Shown in pieces: positions 13,707 to 26,745 of a stretch of 64,000 nucleotides of DNA (position 1 is its first letter; each line of letters opens with the position of its first letter). Source of the DNA: Hymenolepis diminuta (lineage: Eukaryota > Platyhelminthes > Cestoda > Cyclophyllidea > Hymenolepididae). The stretch is taken from positions 821,599 to 885,598 of the forward strand of contig CAADRB010000039.1 in the NCBI GenBank assembly GCA_900708905.1, read 5' to 3'. Both the position numbers and the translations under genes were made by a program. The notes beneath the pieces were generated by a model. It had not been told where the DNA came from. It made no database searches and saw nothing but the letters and a program-made list of their open reading frames with translations.

Positions 13707-16700
13707 TTACATCGATTGCAATTTGAGAACAAGAGCTCGAGTGAACGCAGCTGCAGAGAGGGCAGAGTAGGGTTGCCAGAGAGTTCCAGCCGATCCAGGT
13801 TCGGTTCCTTGACGTCCTTCAGCATAGTCAGCAATCCCACGGACAATCAAGAAGGAATCAATGGCGTTGCCAATCAGAGATTCGAGGACCTGGTCGAATT
13901 CAGCGTCGTAAGCTAGGAGATCCTGATTGAGAGCGTAGACTTCGCGTAGACTGGGGCTTTGAGTGACGGAGTGACCTGATCCAATACATCCAAGACGAAC
14001 CAGTGGGGGGACTGGTATTTCACCAGATAACGGTTCAGGATGCTTCACGTCTACAACCATCTCTTCACCGATCTAATGCGAAAAAGAATGAATTAATAAA
14101 GACGGAAATAACCATTTTCAACCAGATCCATATACGGTTAAATGGGGCTACCGACTTACCTGGATCTTAAGTTTATCAGACTCCGCGGGTGGACGTTCAT
14201 AGTCGAATTCATGATCTTTCAGATTTTGAAGACCCTCATTAATGATGGGATGCCATGAGGACGATCCTGTTTCGATGAGTGCTTGAGCGCATTTGAGAAG
14301 AACTGAGTCCTTGGGGCTGAATTTCTTACTGGTAAAGCGCAGGTCTCCACCATTCTCCTGATGGCCATTCATCACCTCGTCGACTTTCTCACAGAAGATA
14401 TACCAGGGTTGGGGTTTACCGGGTGAAGAGGCAACTCCAGGTGCTGACACAACTATATCACCAAGTCGAGAGTGCTTCTCAAACTCGTAGACATGTGGAA
14501 CACCACCGCCAACACCCGATAGAATCACATGCTGGATTGACTGAAAGGTTCCTGAAATAAAAATAACATTCTACTTATATGCATTTTAGTAGGACTTCGT
14601 TTGAAGTCCAGTAGTGATGGTCCTACGTCCTGTATGGGGGTGTTTAACGATGAGTGATATCAACTTGCACTTTTAGTAGACACTACACAAATAACGCTGA
14701 CGTGTTGTGGTTTGACTTATCGAGAGAAAAATCACGGGATACTAGTCACAAATTTAGACAAAAATCTAAAATCATTTTCTTTCAATGAAATCAATCTGCA
14801 TCTAAATCGTCGTATTGGAAGAGGTCAAACTAGAAAGTTGCTTTGAAATGGTAGTTCGGACGATTCTTACGCCACTGCATCGAGTATAACAAAAATCAGT
14901 CACAAATTTCTAACGAAATATTTTTTCATTTAAATTTACACCGAAAGGGTATTGAAATACTGACACAATTATTGACAATCCGAAAAGTTTTAATGAGATG
15001 CTCCACAAAGAAAACTTACTATTGAACAATAAGATACAACAATACAAAATCGGGAAACTTGGCAGAATAACTTTTATAGATAAATTAAATCCATACGGAA
15101 AAGGGCAACTAAACCTTTATTCATTTCCGTTAAGTAAACTAACAATTAATCCATATGAAAAAATTACTTCATGCTAAATAAATTTCTGGAAACTTCGAGA
15201 ACAAAAATAAACTTGAGAAGCTAGAAACCATGCCTTGGGATTTTAAAACTAATTATACGAGCAGTACCGAGATTAAGATCGAAGAGATCAAACTCGCTGG
15301 GATCGTACTCGAGAAAAAATCAGTAACTGTATTTACTAGGATGTGTCAGATATACTGAGATTTCAAAAGACATTTCCAAGAAAAGAACAGGCGGACAAAA
15401 AGAGCAAGTATTGATAGATGCCACAGTGCTAATGAAGGAAGAACTGCCAAGGTTTCTAGAACGCCAAATAACTACAGATTTGACATTTACACACAATAAA
15501 ATTCGTGTTATTTCGACTTAAAAGTCCAAGACAGCAGTTTAAAATCCTTAAAGGAACGCAAATTTATTTAAATATGGACATAGGACCAGTGTCACTCTAT
15601 TGTTTGTTTACATGATTCAGGTTCATCAACTAGCAAAGTGAGCCGGCCTTCTACCTGATCATGATACTAGGTCATTAAGATAAATAAAAAAACCACATTT
15701 ATATCTAAACCTAATTCATTTCCCATTTCAATGTCCATTCATTTAGCATTGGACAAGTAACAAGGAGAGAAACTCTCCTAAGGTATCTCATCAATCCCTT
15801 CAGTTTCTGATCAAACAGAGTAATCCCATTACCCGGAAAAGACAAATAAGACCTAGTTGATTTCTCTTCCTACTTCCAATTGCGAAAAGACACTGAAGAC
15901 ACCTCTGCTCGGGAAATGCTACAATGATACGACTGCTTCCATAAATAAAAATCAAAATACTGTGCTAAAAACTTTGAAATCAAGAAATGAATTTGAATTA
16001 GCAATAGCTCCTATGCGGCTAAATAAATGCACACTAATATATGAACGAATTAGAATCCTAAAAAAGGAAATACAAGGTGCACAAAAGCGCCCGATAATAT
16101 ATAGCACTAAAATGCGACTACACTTTTTGTGCAAATGTCATAATAAGAAAAGCACATACCAAGTAACCGGGTGGTAATACTTCCAGAGGAGATTTTCGCC
16201 TGCAATTCCCAACCGACCATAGGGAGTTTCACGGAGATCACCTTCACGGAACCAATGTAGCCGATAGTGTAGACATTAGAGTCACCCTCCGTCTTGTATC
16301 TAATGTAGGTTGTCTTCCGCTCTATCAAGGCGTCCACCGCCAACTTTTCACAGAGAAGATTCGTGATGATAGCCACTGTAGGTTTCTGCTCATCTGACAG
16401 GGATTTCAACTTATCAGCACCGGCAATCACCTCAACTAGAGGGGAAAAAAGCATGACCGTCATACTACTGGGAACGATTACAGAGGAGGAGAATAGAGAG
16501 TGCGAGAACGAACCTTTGTGAAGGACATTAAGTTTGCGACGGAAGCCAATTTTCTTCTCGGGACCATTTTCAATAGAAACTGGCTGAATGAAGTTGGTAT
16601 CTTCCAATTCCTTCAGCTGCTTCATCAACAGAACCTTGTCATCAAGATTGGTGAGGCTGAAAACAATAAATAAAATAGATAGGAGAGAATCATAAGGAAT

Positions 16701-19700
16701 AAACTCTAGCTATCTAGTAGAAACGGAAAAAAGCACCGGAAGCAGTCATAGTCTCAGCAGCTCAGAAAGCTTTTGAAGTGCAATACTTTGTCGAAAAAAA
16801 CTCTGTATAGGGAAGTGTGAAAAAAAACCCATCTTATACAAGTGATCATAAAACAGAGACGTATCCTCAAATTGAAAGTTAACTGAGATAAAGGTATTCA
16901 ATGTGTGAAATGTATATTATATTTCATCATCATAAAGCATATTTTTTGAAATCCATTGGGACACAACCAATAATGGAAATGATACTTCACCTATGTATCA
17001 TTTGAAAGACGTTCAAATGGATTTTTTAAATTACGAATGGTTCAATAATGCTGGAACATACAGCCCTCAATAGACTACTATCAAATTAACTTAATATTAA
17101 AAATATTACATTCAGTATATGAAGTGGAAAAGAAATTCAACCACAGATCTTATTATTTTTAGATAAGATATTAACTACTATTAGTGTTTATGAAACGATG
17201 ATGCAACAACCTAACAGGTTTGTAGTGACTTTATTCCTCATGAACGTTATTTTTTATCGCGATTCGATCACCCAAAAAGGATAACCATGGTCAATTTTCT
17301 GCGTACTGACAAGCGGAAGTGATTGTTCTTCAGAGATAAGACATCTCCCCGAAAAACAGCTGGCAAGTGAATTAAATTCGTCACTTTTGAGGGTTGTTAG
17401 TAAGCACATAATCAGTTACTGGTGGTCCAAAACACAGAAATTAACAGCTGTTGGAACCTACACAAATAAAAAGTGATTTTTCATAATTACATTGAAATAC
17501 AGAGCATGCAATCTCCAATTCGACTACACATGAATTATTTTATAGTTATTCAGTAAATACTAGCAAACACGGTTCAATGATGTCAATTACGAAATTCTAC
17601 ACATTTGCAACGAAATAACCAACGCTAACTGAACTGCAATGATGAGGCTTAGACGTGAAGTAATACAAATTCAGAAAATTAAAGAGACGTACTGCCTATG
17701 GTGTAAAAGAGAATAGTAATTGTAATATATCCATTTCTTTTCTGGCTAATGTTAACCAGTAAGAAAATGCACCAATTGAATTTCTATAAAACTTTCAACG
17801 TTACGAATGATTGTAAGTCAAGTAGAATGCATAAAAAGGCGGCTGGAAAGTCACCCAAATTTGTCATATAAAAAATTAAGGAATATGCATTTTGGCACTT
17901 ATATCTAGTCAATGGTCTCTGACCATAAAGACTGGCAGTTAGAAACCAGGTGTCTCTAAGTTAACATTTTTTGTCTGCTTAAAATGGATTTGATCACATC
18001 GTCTTGCCATTTGGCTTACCGACCCTTGAAAGAAATTAAAGGGGAGTTAGAAATAAACTGAAGCCCATGCTTTGGTTCATGTAGATGCTCACTATTTAAT
18101 AACATAGAGTAAGTTTCTAACGGTGCATATTCAATCAATATTATCTTAATAGTTGTTAATGGTTGAGAATATAAGAGGTTTGATGAAATGTTCTAACTCA
18201 AAACACAAATTAATAACCGTCCAACCAACTTACTTCGCCAGAAAACAGTACGACCAAGCTTATGAATATGGCAACGCTGATCTAGGCTGTTTCTGCGACA
18301 TTAATATTACACTATGACCACAGATGCTCAGAAGACGGCAGATTCCCTTTCCTTGATTTATAAAGTACGATTTGTTTAAATATAGGGATATTTGAGAAGG
18401 GAATGAGTGCCCGGTTAACCGATAATAGAGCAATGCTAAAATCCGATAATCGGTAATTCAGCGCATGAGGAATTAAGTCTGTAAATCGCGTTCGGATGCT
18501 CATAAAATATTCGATTTGGCTTCCAGACAGCTTTCGTTTAAAAGTTCATACTTCTATTTGGTATTTGCGAGAAAGGTACGAAACCAGTTTAACCAATTAA
18601 TTGCACACCTAACAATCACGCAATAAGTCTGCCACGTCTGGAAAAGTCAGACACATCTGAGACGTCTGCCAAGATATGCTTGAACAAAATGTGGCATCCT
18701 TATCTGAATACATCTGAAAGCACTAATTAAGATGCGTTCACTTTCCACTTTAGAGGTAGATGCTTATTGAATGAGGAGATACTGTTTTTCGATTGTATTC
18801 AAAGCCTGAGTACAGTCTGTCATCAGATCTATTAAAACCCACTCATGAATCCGCCAAAAGTGCATCAAGAGTAGATGTTAAAAGTCCCCGTTTCGTACAC
18901 GATTAGCAGATTAGAATAGCGCTCTCATTAAAATGACATTAAAAAACACAAGTCTCGTGTTTCATTTTAATGAACGCAAAAAAATGCCGATGCTCCGAGA
19001 TTAAACAAATAGTGAATGGAGCACTATCAGTCGCAAACAGATGACATGAAATTTAAATTATAACAGAGCAAACTGCTAACGGATGGCAAGAGCAACTGAA
19101 AAAAAAGATAGAGAAAAAACGAGCCGAGTTGAGCTGAGAAGGTAAACTATCTTACGATGACCGAGGTATACGTCGTGATCTGTTAGAACAGTAAGAAAGA
19201 GGTGAGAGGTTAGTGAAATTTTAAGGACAAACATGCGCTCAGTCCGGAGCAAGGCGGATGCAGACTAAATATTCTCTAAGAGACAAGCCGAAAACATACC
19301 GAATGAGATCATCCATGGAGAGAACATTGGGGTAGGCATCTTCCAGAGTTCGCAACAGACCTTCACGGACCACAAGTTCTAGCGGCCTTTGATCAGTTTC
19401 TATAGAGAAAAGAAATCGATATTTATGTTAATAAGATAATATTTCGTTAAACAGCTTGATACTAACTGATAATACTAACTCTTCTATCGACCAACGAAAT
19501 AGCGAAAGCTTAAATATCTCTTCCACTATAATAAAGATGAATTTTCCAACTGGAGCCAGTAGTTGCAGAATTCTTGGCAAAATAATTATCACAAGAAAAA
19601 ATGGAGAGGGTGAATGCAAGTGAATCATTTCTTCCAATAGTCCATACCTACACAGCTGTGCATTTTATGAGTGGATAGGTGGTGGGTTGTAGTGGATCGG

Positions 19701-22700
19701 AATGCGCAACTAAACGATAAGTCTTCAGCCAGTTGTATTATTATCGAACTCGAGCGAGCATTAAGGTACTTGGTCAACGTTACTGATCTTGTGTAGAGGT
19801 TGCCTAGCGGTCAACGGGCATGGGTTCGATACACATCTAATGTAGTGGCTAATACTGGCCAAACAAGGGATAACTGAATTCGAATTTCTCGTCAGAGGCA
19901 CCACTGCGTCAATCATTTATCCATGTTGAGCGTTGAAAAACGTCTCTACTTCATATGCTACCGACCATATCACTATTGCATTTAACTGCATCTAAGTGGA
20001 GACCTGCAGGGGTCAGCAAATAACAATACCTTATGAAGAGAGGGAAAAGTTAATAGCAGAAAACACTAGAAACAGTAATAGCAGTAGACTACCAGTTAGT
20101 GCTAAAACAGTGCTTGGATGCAGCGGAGCTCTTTTATAGAAATCTTCTATAATAATCTCATCTGAAAACAAGAATATGAAAAAATTATAATAATTTGTTC
20201 TTATTGTAACAGCAATATTGGAAGAACGTATAAAAGGATGCAAACAACAGCAGCTAAATAATATTCCTTTTGCAAAGGCATTTTCAACAATATCTACCAT
20301 TATAACATGTTTTCTGATTTCGGAAATACAAGGGGAAACAAAGCTCAGCTTCAAAGATACTGTGTTGGAGAGTAAAGAAAACAGCATAATACTAACGTTG
20401 CCAACAGAGAAGCAGATATTGTGCGAAATTGTAAGGGCAAAGAAATGACGATTTTCAAGAGAAAAATCTTCCAATTTTACCCATCTCTTTATGCCAAACG
20501 TACTAATGAAAGCAATATAAGTCTCTGTTCAACTAAAAACTTTGATGTGAAATTTAACTGACTACTTTGATTCTCCAACTGAAGCTGCATTTAAATATTT
20601 GGAAAAAATATGGACAGTGTCAACGATTGAAAAATTATCAATAGTAATAGGAATTGTCAAAATGAAATAAATGTATACATAAAATTTTCATGAAAACAAA
20701 TTTTAAGAACCGAATAATAGCTCCCAAGCTATAATAGCAACTGTTATCCATGTCAACGTCGTACCAAATCCAAAAAATCAAGCAGAAAAAATTGACGGTT
20801 TGCAATTCGTTTCTATAACCTTCGTAGAATATTCTAACAGTTTTAACTGAAATATCAAAAAATAGTATTCTAAATTTCTTCCACTTCTATTAATAACTTG
20901 CGTTAGATCGTATACTCAAAAGAAGTTATTATGGTAAGCAACGAAGTGCGTTCAACTATTCTATTAGAATGCAGATCTCGATGTCTCCAGATCACTCTTC
21001 ACATTGATGATTTCTGTAATCAGAGCAGATAGACGTTCAAGTAAAGACTGATCATCGGCTTGTGGACATAACTATGCAAATAATAATGAGGTTGCCAGAT
21101 TTTATCAACAACTGTTAAATTCCAACTTCCCTCCTATGTTACCGAGTCCGGAAGTTGGCTAGAACTGAGGTGATCATTGATGTGAAAAGGACGCGTACAT
21201 AGTTCGAGATATTAGCTAGAATGACAGGTGTGTGGACTGACTTAATTACCTAGTACGGTGCTTTAGCCTGGGGTCCGAAATAAAGGAGGCAAAAAAACAA
21301 AGTATTTTGCTAAATGAACTTTTTATTTAGGAAATACATTTCCACAACTGGTTCAAAAATGAAATAGGCACATTGTATTAAACACACATGTACGCGGTTC
21401 AGCGACTGTTGACGACTGTTCAAGGAAAGCTCAATAGCCCACTTGAAATCTTATTCCCGAAATAGTGAAAATTACTATCACTGAGAGGAGGTAAATGCAG
21501 AACAAGTGAATATTTCTTGATGATCAAATAGAAAATCAAAAGAGGTATAAACTCCAAATACCTGGAAGATACTTAAAAGCCCATTGTTCTAAATAGCTTT
21601 AAAAGTGACTGGATCATTACGATCGATTTATAGCACATTTAAGTCAATTTGAACAAATGATAATGCTATAACATCTTTAAGAGGGCGAAGTAAAAGGACA
21701 AAAGAAAAATAAACGCGAATTTTCAGTAAAACCCTTAAAAATTGATATAAAAGTTAGTCATTGGGATGCAAAGTGAATGGAAGGGATTGGCGAAGAAACG
21801 AAAAAACTTCTACAGAACGATAGCATGCCGATAGCACAAAGAACATGTCAAGCCAGATGTCTCGAAATCGATACAATTGGCCCACATCTAGTAACGCGGA
21901 TAGCCGACCGTATAGATAATTCTAGTGCAATATGCGACTTCATACCAGGTAAAGGGCTGTCAACACTTCCCTTGATATGTTTGAAAGATTTTAACACCTC
22001 AAAATAGAAAGCTGATGTGGTGGGCTTGAGAAAACTCTGAATACCTGATGCAAAAATAGGAGCAATCATCTACCTACAAAAGAAAGTCCGAAAATCTCAA
22101 GTGAAATTCGTTTCCTCAGTGTAGGAATTTCGCTAGCCAGCTTGGCTAATTATTAATGGGTTCAGCTATATCTAGAAACCAGGGGTGTCTGAAAAGTATT
22201 GGCAGGCAGAGGGAATGTTAAACGGGTAGAATAATGATGATTTTTGTGGAAATCGGTTACTCCAATTTAACATCTGAATAACCTTTAGTTAAAATCTTCC
22301 ACTTTAATAAAAGATTATCTCAAAGTATACATATACAGCCTTAATATTTTACGGAAACACAATGCAATCGAAATCATATATATATATATATATTGTTTCT
22401 ATCTTCACTTTATCTACGTGGTATGTCAATTTCACCTCACAAAGGTAAAGACAATTTTATATGAAATCAAATGCAGTTAAAAATAGTGAGAAATTGAACA
22501 AGAAGGTCCGTCTTTCCAAGATGCTCATTTTGGCAGAGTCATGGCAAAAATGCCCCAACTAAATTTTGATTGGTTAGTCATGCAAGGAGACTCAAACGCT
22601 CTCTGCTCAAGAAGTGATTATAACTGAAGATAGAACTGTTCAATACTGCTTTTCAATTGAACTCAAAAATCGGCTATTCTGAGCGAAGACACGTTGGCAG

Positions 22701-25700
22701 TATATTTTCATTAAAATTACTCGGATATCATTAATAATCACCAAAACTTTAAAGCTAAATTAAAGACAAAGACCGCGTTTTAGTTACCACATTCTCACAA
22801 GAATAATTGCTGGTTTATGTTAAAAATGGAGAGCTAAATTATAAGAATTGTAAACTAATAAGGGTTGTAAACAAATAGGAATAGCCAAATAACCGTCAAA
22901 AGGACCGACCATCATGTGATTCCGAGTGCAACTGATTTCCAAAGACTATGAAGACAGAACCAATTTATTTAAATGATTTATGTCATCGAATTACAAACAG
23001 AATTAATTCTCATGCGATTGAGAATATTAACTACAACTTAAATCCTATACAAGAAATGAAAACGCCATCTTTTTGCCAAAAAATGCCCACCAACTCCATC
23101 CAATCAGCAAAATATATCCGTTGAGCAGCGATTGGCAGATACAGGGAGAGGGGGAGCAGTGAGCAGGGGATGTGAAAAAGAGATTTATTCTAGCTGTAAG
23201 CATTACTGACCCAGAGAGCAGTTTGCAAATAATAATTTGAACTGAATTAAACTTTGGTCACCAAGTCACATTTCTGCCGCCATAGCCACTGTTCTATTTT
23301 AGCAAACCCAAAAAGAGGGGGAAATATGAATAAAAGGAGCCCATGAAGTGTCATAAATGTGCGCATCTTATGCACCGCGAATAGGTGGTGTTGGGATAAA
23401 CCTGTTGCAGGGGAAGTTTCATTTATTATATCTCTTTGATGTATGCGGTAAGTCATGACAATAAATCCATGCTGGTGTTGAACAAACCGATACATAATCG
23501 AACCTATTGAAGTAATAATTACAAGAAGTTTTAAACGATATTGATGCCCATTAGAGAAGGTTAACTCTAATACAATAAATTTAGGGTAAAACTAAATGAT
23601 TTGCTTAAACTCTCTAGTCTATTTAGGAAAGTATTTACCAGGACTCAACATGAGCGGAGGAGTAGTATCGTAGTCACCCTAGCGGAAACTCGAATATCTA
23701 GATTTAACCAGTGCGATCTCCCACTCCGCGCACTGAACGTACATCGGTGGATTTCACAGACAGGCACATTAACCAGTGTAACACCGATAAACCGTTAAAC
23801 AAATATTGGATAAAGCTGGACAAGAAAAGACTTGAAAGTTCTAATAAGTAGACAGGTGGAATTAAATTACCATGAGTTTTAGTGAGAATTCTTGTAATAA
23901 TTTAAGCCGGGAAGATTGCACTAAATTCGCTGGCTGTATTTGCATGTAGCTTCTCCACTATCCAATGTGGTAAAACTGCTTTCATTTTATATCATGGCAG
24001 AATCAGACGAGGAACCTCCACCGCGTTTAACAGGCTATAAACAAAGCACAAACGCGGTTTCTTAACTTCAAAGCTACTCTTTTCGCCGAAAAAAGGAAAA
24101 CTATATTGCTTGAATACCTATGAACCTTAACAGGAAGCAAAAATAACAAAGGCGGACTTTGGACTTTGTTAAAGGCAGTAAAATTCGCAATGTCAATAAA
24201 TGAAATCTTGGCGGTGGATTTCAAACCATCGCCATTCGCGTAAGATTCCAACGGTTTGATCCAGTTTTCAGGACACAAGAATCACACACACGTACAGAGA
24301 AGTCAACTTTCGAGCACTGGCTCACCGAAAAAAGGACCAACCAATCAAAACAGCAGAAGCGGAGTGATGATTCAGCAAAATTTAATTGAGGATGGGACGG
24401 TGCACTTGGCCTGATTCTCTTTCTTCATCAGCAAAAAGAGAAGGTGTGAGCAATGAATGGAAACAGAATCTCTTAAGTGTCACACGCGATTATTTACTAA
24501 CGTGCGCTGAAGCAAAAGACGCCAATTAGTAAACTCCCGACCACCCAAAGCGAATCTTGTAAAGCTTGGCAACGGACTGCTTAGAAATAATTCATACAAA
24601 CCGAGCATTGTCAGTCAATTTCTGGAACGAAATTGTGAAATTACAAAAGGAAATTGATAATAAAACGCAAAAACAGAAAAAAGAGCAAGAAAATTGATAA
24701 ACTTAGTTATGGGGAAAGATATTACAAATTTGCTTGAATCCAAACGGATATAAACATGATTCAAAAATAATAAAAGTGAATCCTGTAGATTGTGGAAGCT
24801 AAACAACAAAATTTGTAATATCCGTAAATATAAAGCATGGAAAAAAAAGTATCAAAAATTGATAAGATAATTTGAAGGTAAAGAAAAATGGAAAGTGAAA
24901 ACAAGTTGAATAATTTCACGAAGAATAATACAATTTCTGGATATAATTTGGGATACGAAGAAACAAATGTAAGAACTTCGGCAAGAATAAACGGTTTATT
25001 AAATTGGTCTTAGTAATGGATAATACAGCACGATGAAGGATATAAGCACTGATCACTATAAACAATTTCACAGCCAAATAAACACAAAGACGTTCATAAA
25101 GAGGACTTAAGGATACGACCAAAATATGATAAGGGAATGACCTACTTGAGCAAAAAAAAACAAACTGAAAATACGGTAAATAGTCAAGCTAAATGAATTT
25201 TCAGAGAAATTAGTATGACCTCATTAACGATGCAAATTAAATAATGATAAAAAATGCAAAGAACGAAAAGTAATGAAGACAACGGTATGCAAAAATGAGA
25301 CAATCGAAGAAAGGAAAGACTTAAATTCGGAAAAGTCAATTAAAAAGTCATGTGGTGTCTACAAATTCCCGCCAATGACTAAGCCGACAAAACGTAAAAA
25401 AATTAGACAGGGTACTAGTACAAAAGGCGCAAAACAACATATGAAGTGATAACGTGTAAAGAGCATGCCCAGAAAACCACTTAGGGGAATTCCTTGAACG
25501 AAAGACTATAAAGATTAAACCAAATTCAAACCAAACCAAAACACCGCGAAGTCCCTGTAACAAGAAACAAAACGCGAATAAATCCTTCACTAAAAGTATT
25601 AAAGAACCTGAACAATTCAACTAAGTTTAACTCAATTTCATTAGAACTTTATGCTAAAACGATGAAGTCTGTGACTATCTGCAAAACAGAGAAAAAAACA

Positions 25701-26745
25701 AAACAAAGAGCAAAGAAGTTAGCTATTTGGATGGAAACAAAATATTTCTCAACAAAAATAAAAAGATCACATTCAACCAACTAATTATGAAGAACGAACT
25801 GACAAGTCCGAATAAACACAGGAAAATTAAGAAAATCTAAAGCAACCACAAAATTTTAGATACATTTTCCAAAATTCTGACTTTAACGGCTACTTATCAA
25901 ATATATAGTATAATTGATATTGGTTCGGCAAATAAGAGATTTTATCAAAAATGTCAAATTATAACGATATATCAATAAATTAAACAAAAAGAAATAAGAC
26001 GCACCAGGAACGAAGGCATCCTGAGCACACGGTTCAAGAGGAACAATATCCAGATCAACTCTTCTAAGATTTGGGTAGGAATCACTCTGAAGAAGCTTCA
26101 TCATTCGTTTAATGAAGCCGACATAATCTGTTGATAAAATGAACATATCTTAAAACAGTGAAATTTATCAGTAAAAGGAGAGAAACAAATACCTACCTTT
26201 TGGGAAAGTTTCTTGATTAACCAAATCCTTGAAAAAATCATAGGAGTCACTCAACTTGCTGTTGTGATCAGTGCCTTCGATAAACCAGAACTTCAGGCGA
26301 CGATTTTCCTGAAAATAGGTCTAATTTTAAACATAAAAGATTAGTAATTACATGCAGTGCAGGGCAAACATGCAGGAAGATACGTCAAATATGCCAATTG
26401 AGGAAATAAAATGAATAACAGTCTCATGCACTTAGAGAAATTGTCACAACAATTATACAACATTTAAGAATAAAACAAATGGAATAATTAAAATAATTTT
26501 AAACTTACAGCATGGCCCTCCTCGGTTCGATTATTATACATCAAACAAGTAAATTCCAACTGCATTTCTTGAGTTCCAGAGTCATCTTTTGCATTAGGAT
26601 CTTCCTTATTAATTATAATACCGCTATGTACGCCAGCTCCCTTATGATAAACATGTGAAGGGTCTGGACTTTTGTCGCGAACTACTTGTATAGTCTTAAC
26701 ATTGCCCACAGTCTTGGGTGTCATCGCAACAACCCGACCAGTCAT
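13707..26745 (-). CDS. winged-helix-like / nucleoside-phosphorylase-domain protein, 582 residues
   Basis: Exons, minus strand: 26745-26509, 26308-26197, 26127-26005, 19399-19300, 16656-16514, 16435-16160, 14551-14160, 14072-13707 (stop TAA at 13709-13707). Every junction keeps phase. Residues 1-157 are a domain I do not recognise (GAGVHSGIIIN, LKFWFIEGTDHNSKL, DYVGFIKRMMKLL). Residues 158-238 look like a winged-helix segment (LVVREGLLRTLEDAYPNVLS, DDLIRLTNL, KQLKELEDTNFIQ). Residues 257-582 are a PNP/MTAN-type nucleoside phosphorylase domain: VAIITNLLCEKLAV with Glu268 at the place of the MTAN catalytic Glu, SGVGGGVPH (342-350), LGDIVVSAPG, and FLIVRGIADYAEG with Asp543 at the catalytic Asp position. 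It may cleave or bind a purine nucleoside; the substrate is unknown. The start ATG is the first in frame, but an AAAG directly upstream could be a splice acceptor, so a 5' UTR intron or trans-splicing is possible. Confidence 0.82.
14573..16159 (-). other. phosphorylase-gene intron 6
   Basis: Phase-1 intron. The donor is GTATGT after CGG TTA CTT G, and the acceptor TTTCAG precedes GAACCTTTCAG just below 14552, which restores RLLG-TFQSIQHVILSG. No other feature was found. The overlapping plus-strand open frame at 15857-16177 has no recognisable protein and AT-driven composition. Confidence 0.6.
16436..16513 (-). other. 78-base in-frame intron without stop codons
   Basis: Donor GTTCGT after CAC AAA G and acceptor CCTCTAG before TTGAGGTG. 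The intron is 78 bases, a multiple of three, and the host frame stays open through it (SFSHSLFSSSV... to ...FSPL). Splicing gives LHK-VEVIAG; retention would add 26 residues. Splicing is favoured by the good acceptor tract and the hydrophobic, Ser-rich unspliced peptide, which sits between the winged-helix-like and phosphorylase parts. Confidence 0.7.
16657..19299 (-). other. phosphorylase-gene intron 4 (about 2.6 kb)
   Basis: Phase-2 intron with donor GTATGT after CTC ATT CG and acceptor TTTTCAG before CCTCACC. I see no nested gene or RNA gene. Confidence 0.6.
19795..19845 (+). repeat. tRNA-like (SINE-like) fragment 1
   Basis: Contains AGCGGTCAACGGGCA followed by GGTTCGATACA (19823-19833), close to the tRNA B-box consensus GGTTCGANNCC. 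A similar GCGGTCAACG block occurs at 60688 and a perfect B box at 60028. No full cloverleaf can be drawn, so this is a tRNA-derived or tRNA-like relic and not a working tRNA. Confidence 0.4.
20031..20474 (-). other. unexplained 147-codon open frame in intron 3
   Basis: An ATG-started frame of 147 codons lies inside intron 3 on the same strand as the host gene. Its C-terminal part has one strongly hydrophobic segment (VLALTGSLLLLLFLVFSAI). A TTTTCAG acceptor-like site lies inside it at about 20164, just before ATGAGATTATTATAG. No homologue is recognised. It could be a chance frame in AT-rich DNA or a small membrane-protein exon. Confidence 0.2.
22376..22393. repeat. (AT)n microsatellite
   Basis: Nine uninterrupted AT units in an intron. 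It is likely length-polymorphic. Confidence 0.9.
24600..25880. other. strand-asymmetric A-rich stretch
   Basis: For about 1.3 kb the plus strand is visibly dominated by A (AAAAAGAGCAAG, AACAAAACAAAG-type runs), while T and C are scarce. The transcribed minus strand of the host intron is therefore pyrimidine-rich. No coding region or discrete repeat unit was found. Confidence 0.55.

Larger units (their letters stand above)
19400..26004 (-). other. phosphorylase-gene intron 3 (about 6.6 kb)
   Basis: The largest intron of the gene. The donor GTGCGT follows GTT CCT G, and the acceptor CTATAG precedes AAACTGATC, giving the join AFVP-E-TDQRPLELVV. It holds a SINE-like fragment near 19795-19840, an unexplained open frame at 20031-20474, an AT microsatellite at 22376-22393, and an A-rich (plus strand) stretch at 24600-25880. 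Confidence 0.65.

Noticed and set aside
13716..13916. Plus-strand open frame opposite the last phosphorylase exon.
   Set aside because: Shadow of the strongly coding minus strand (VRGIADYAEG motif).
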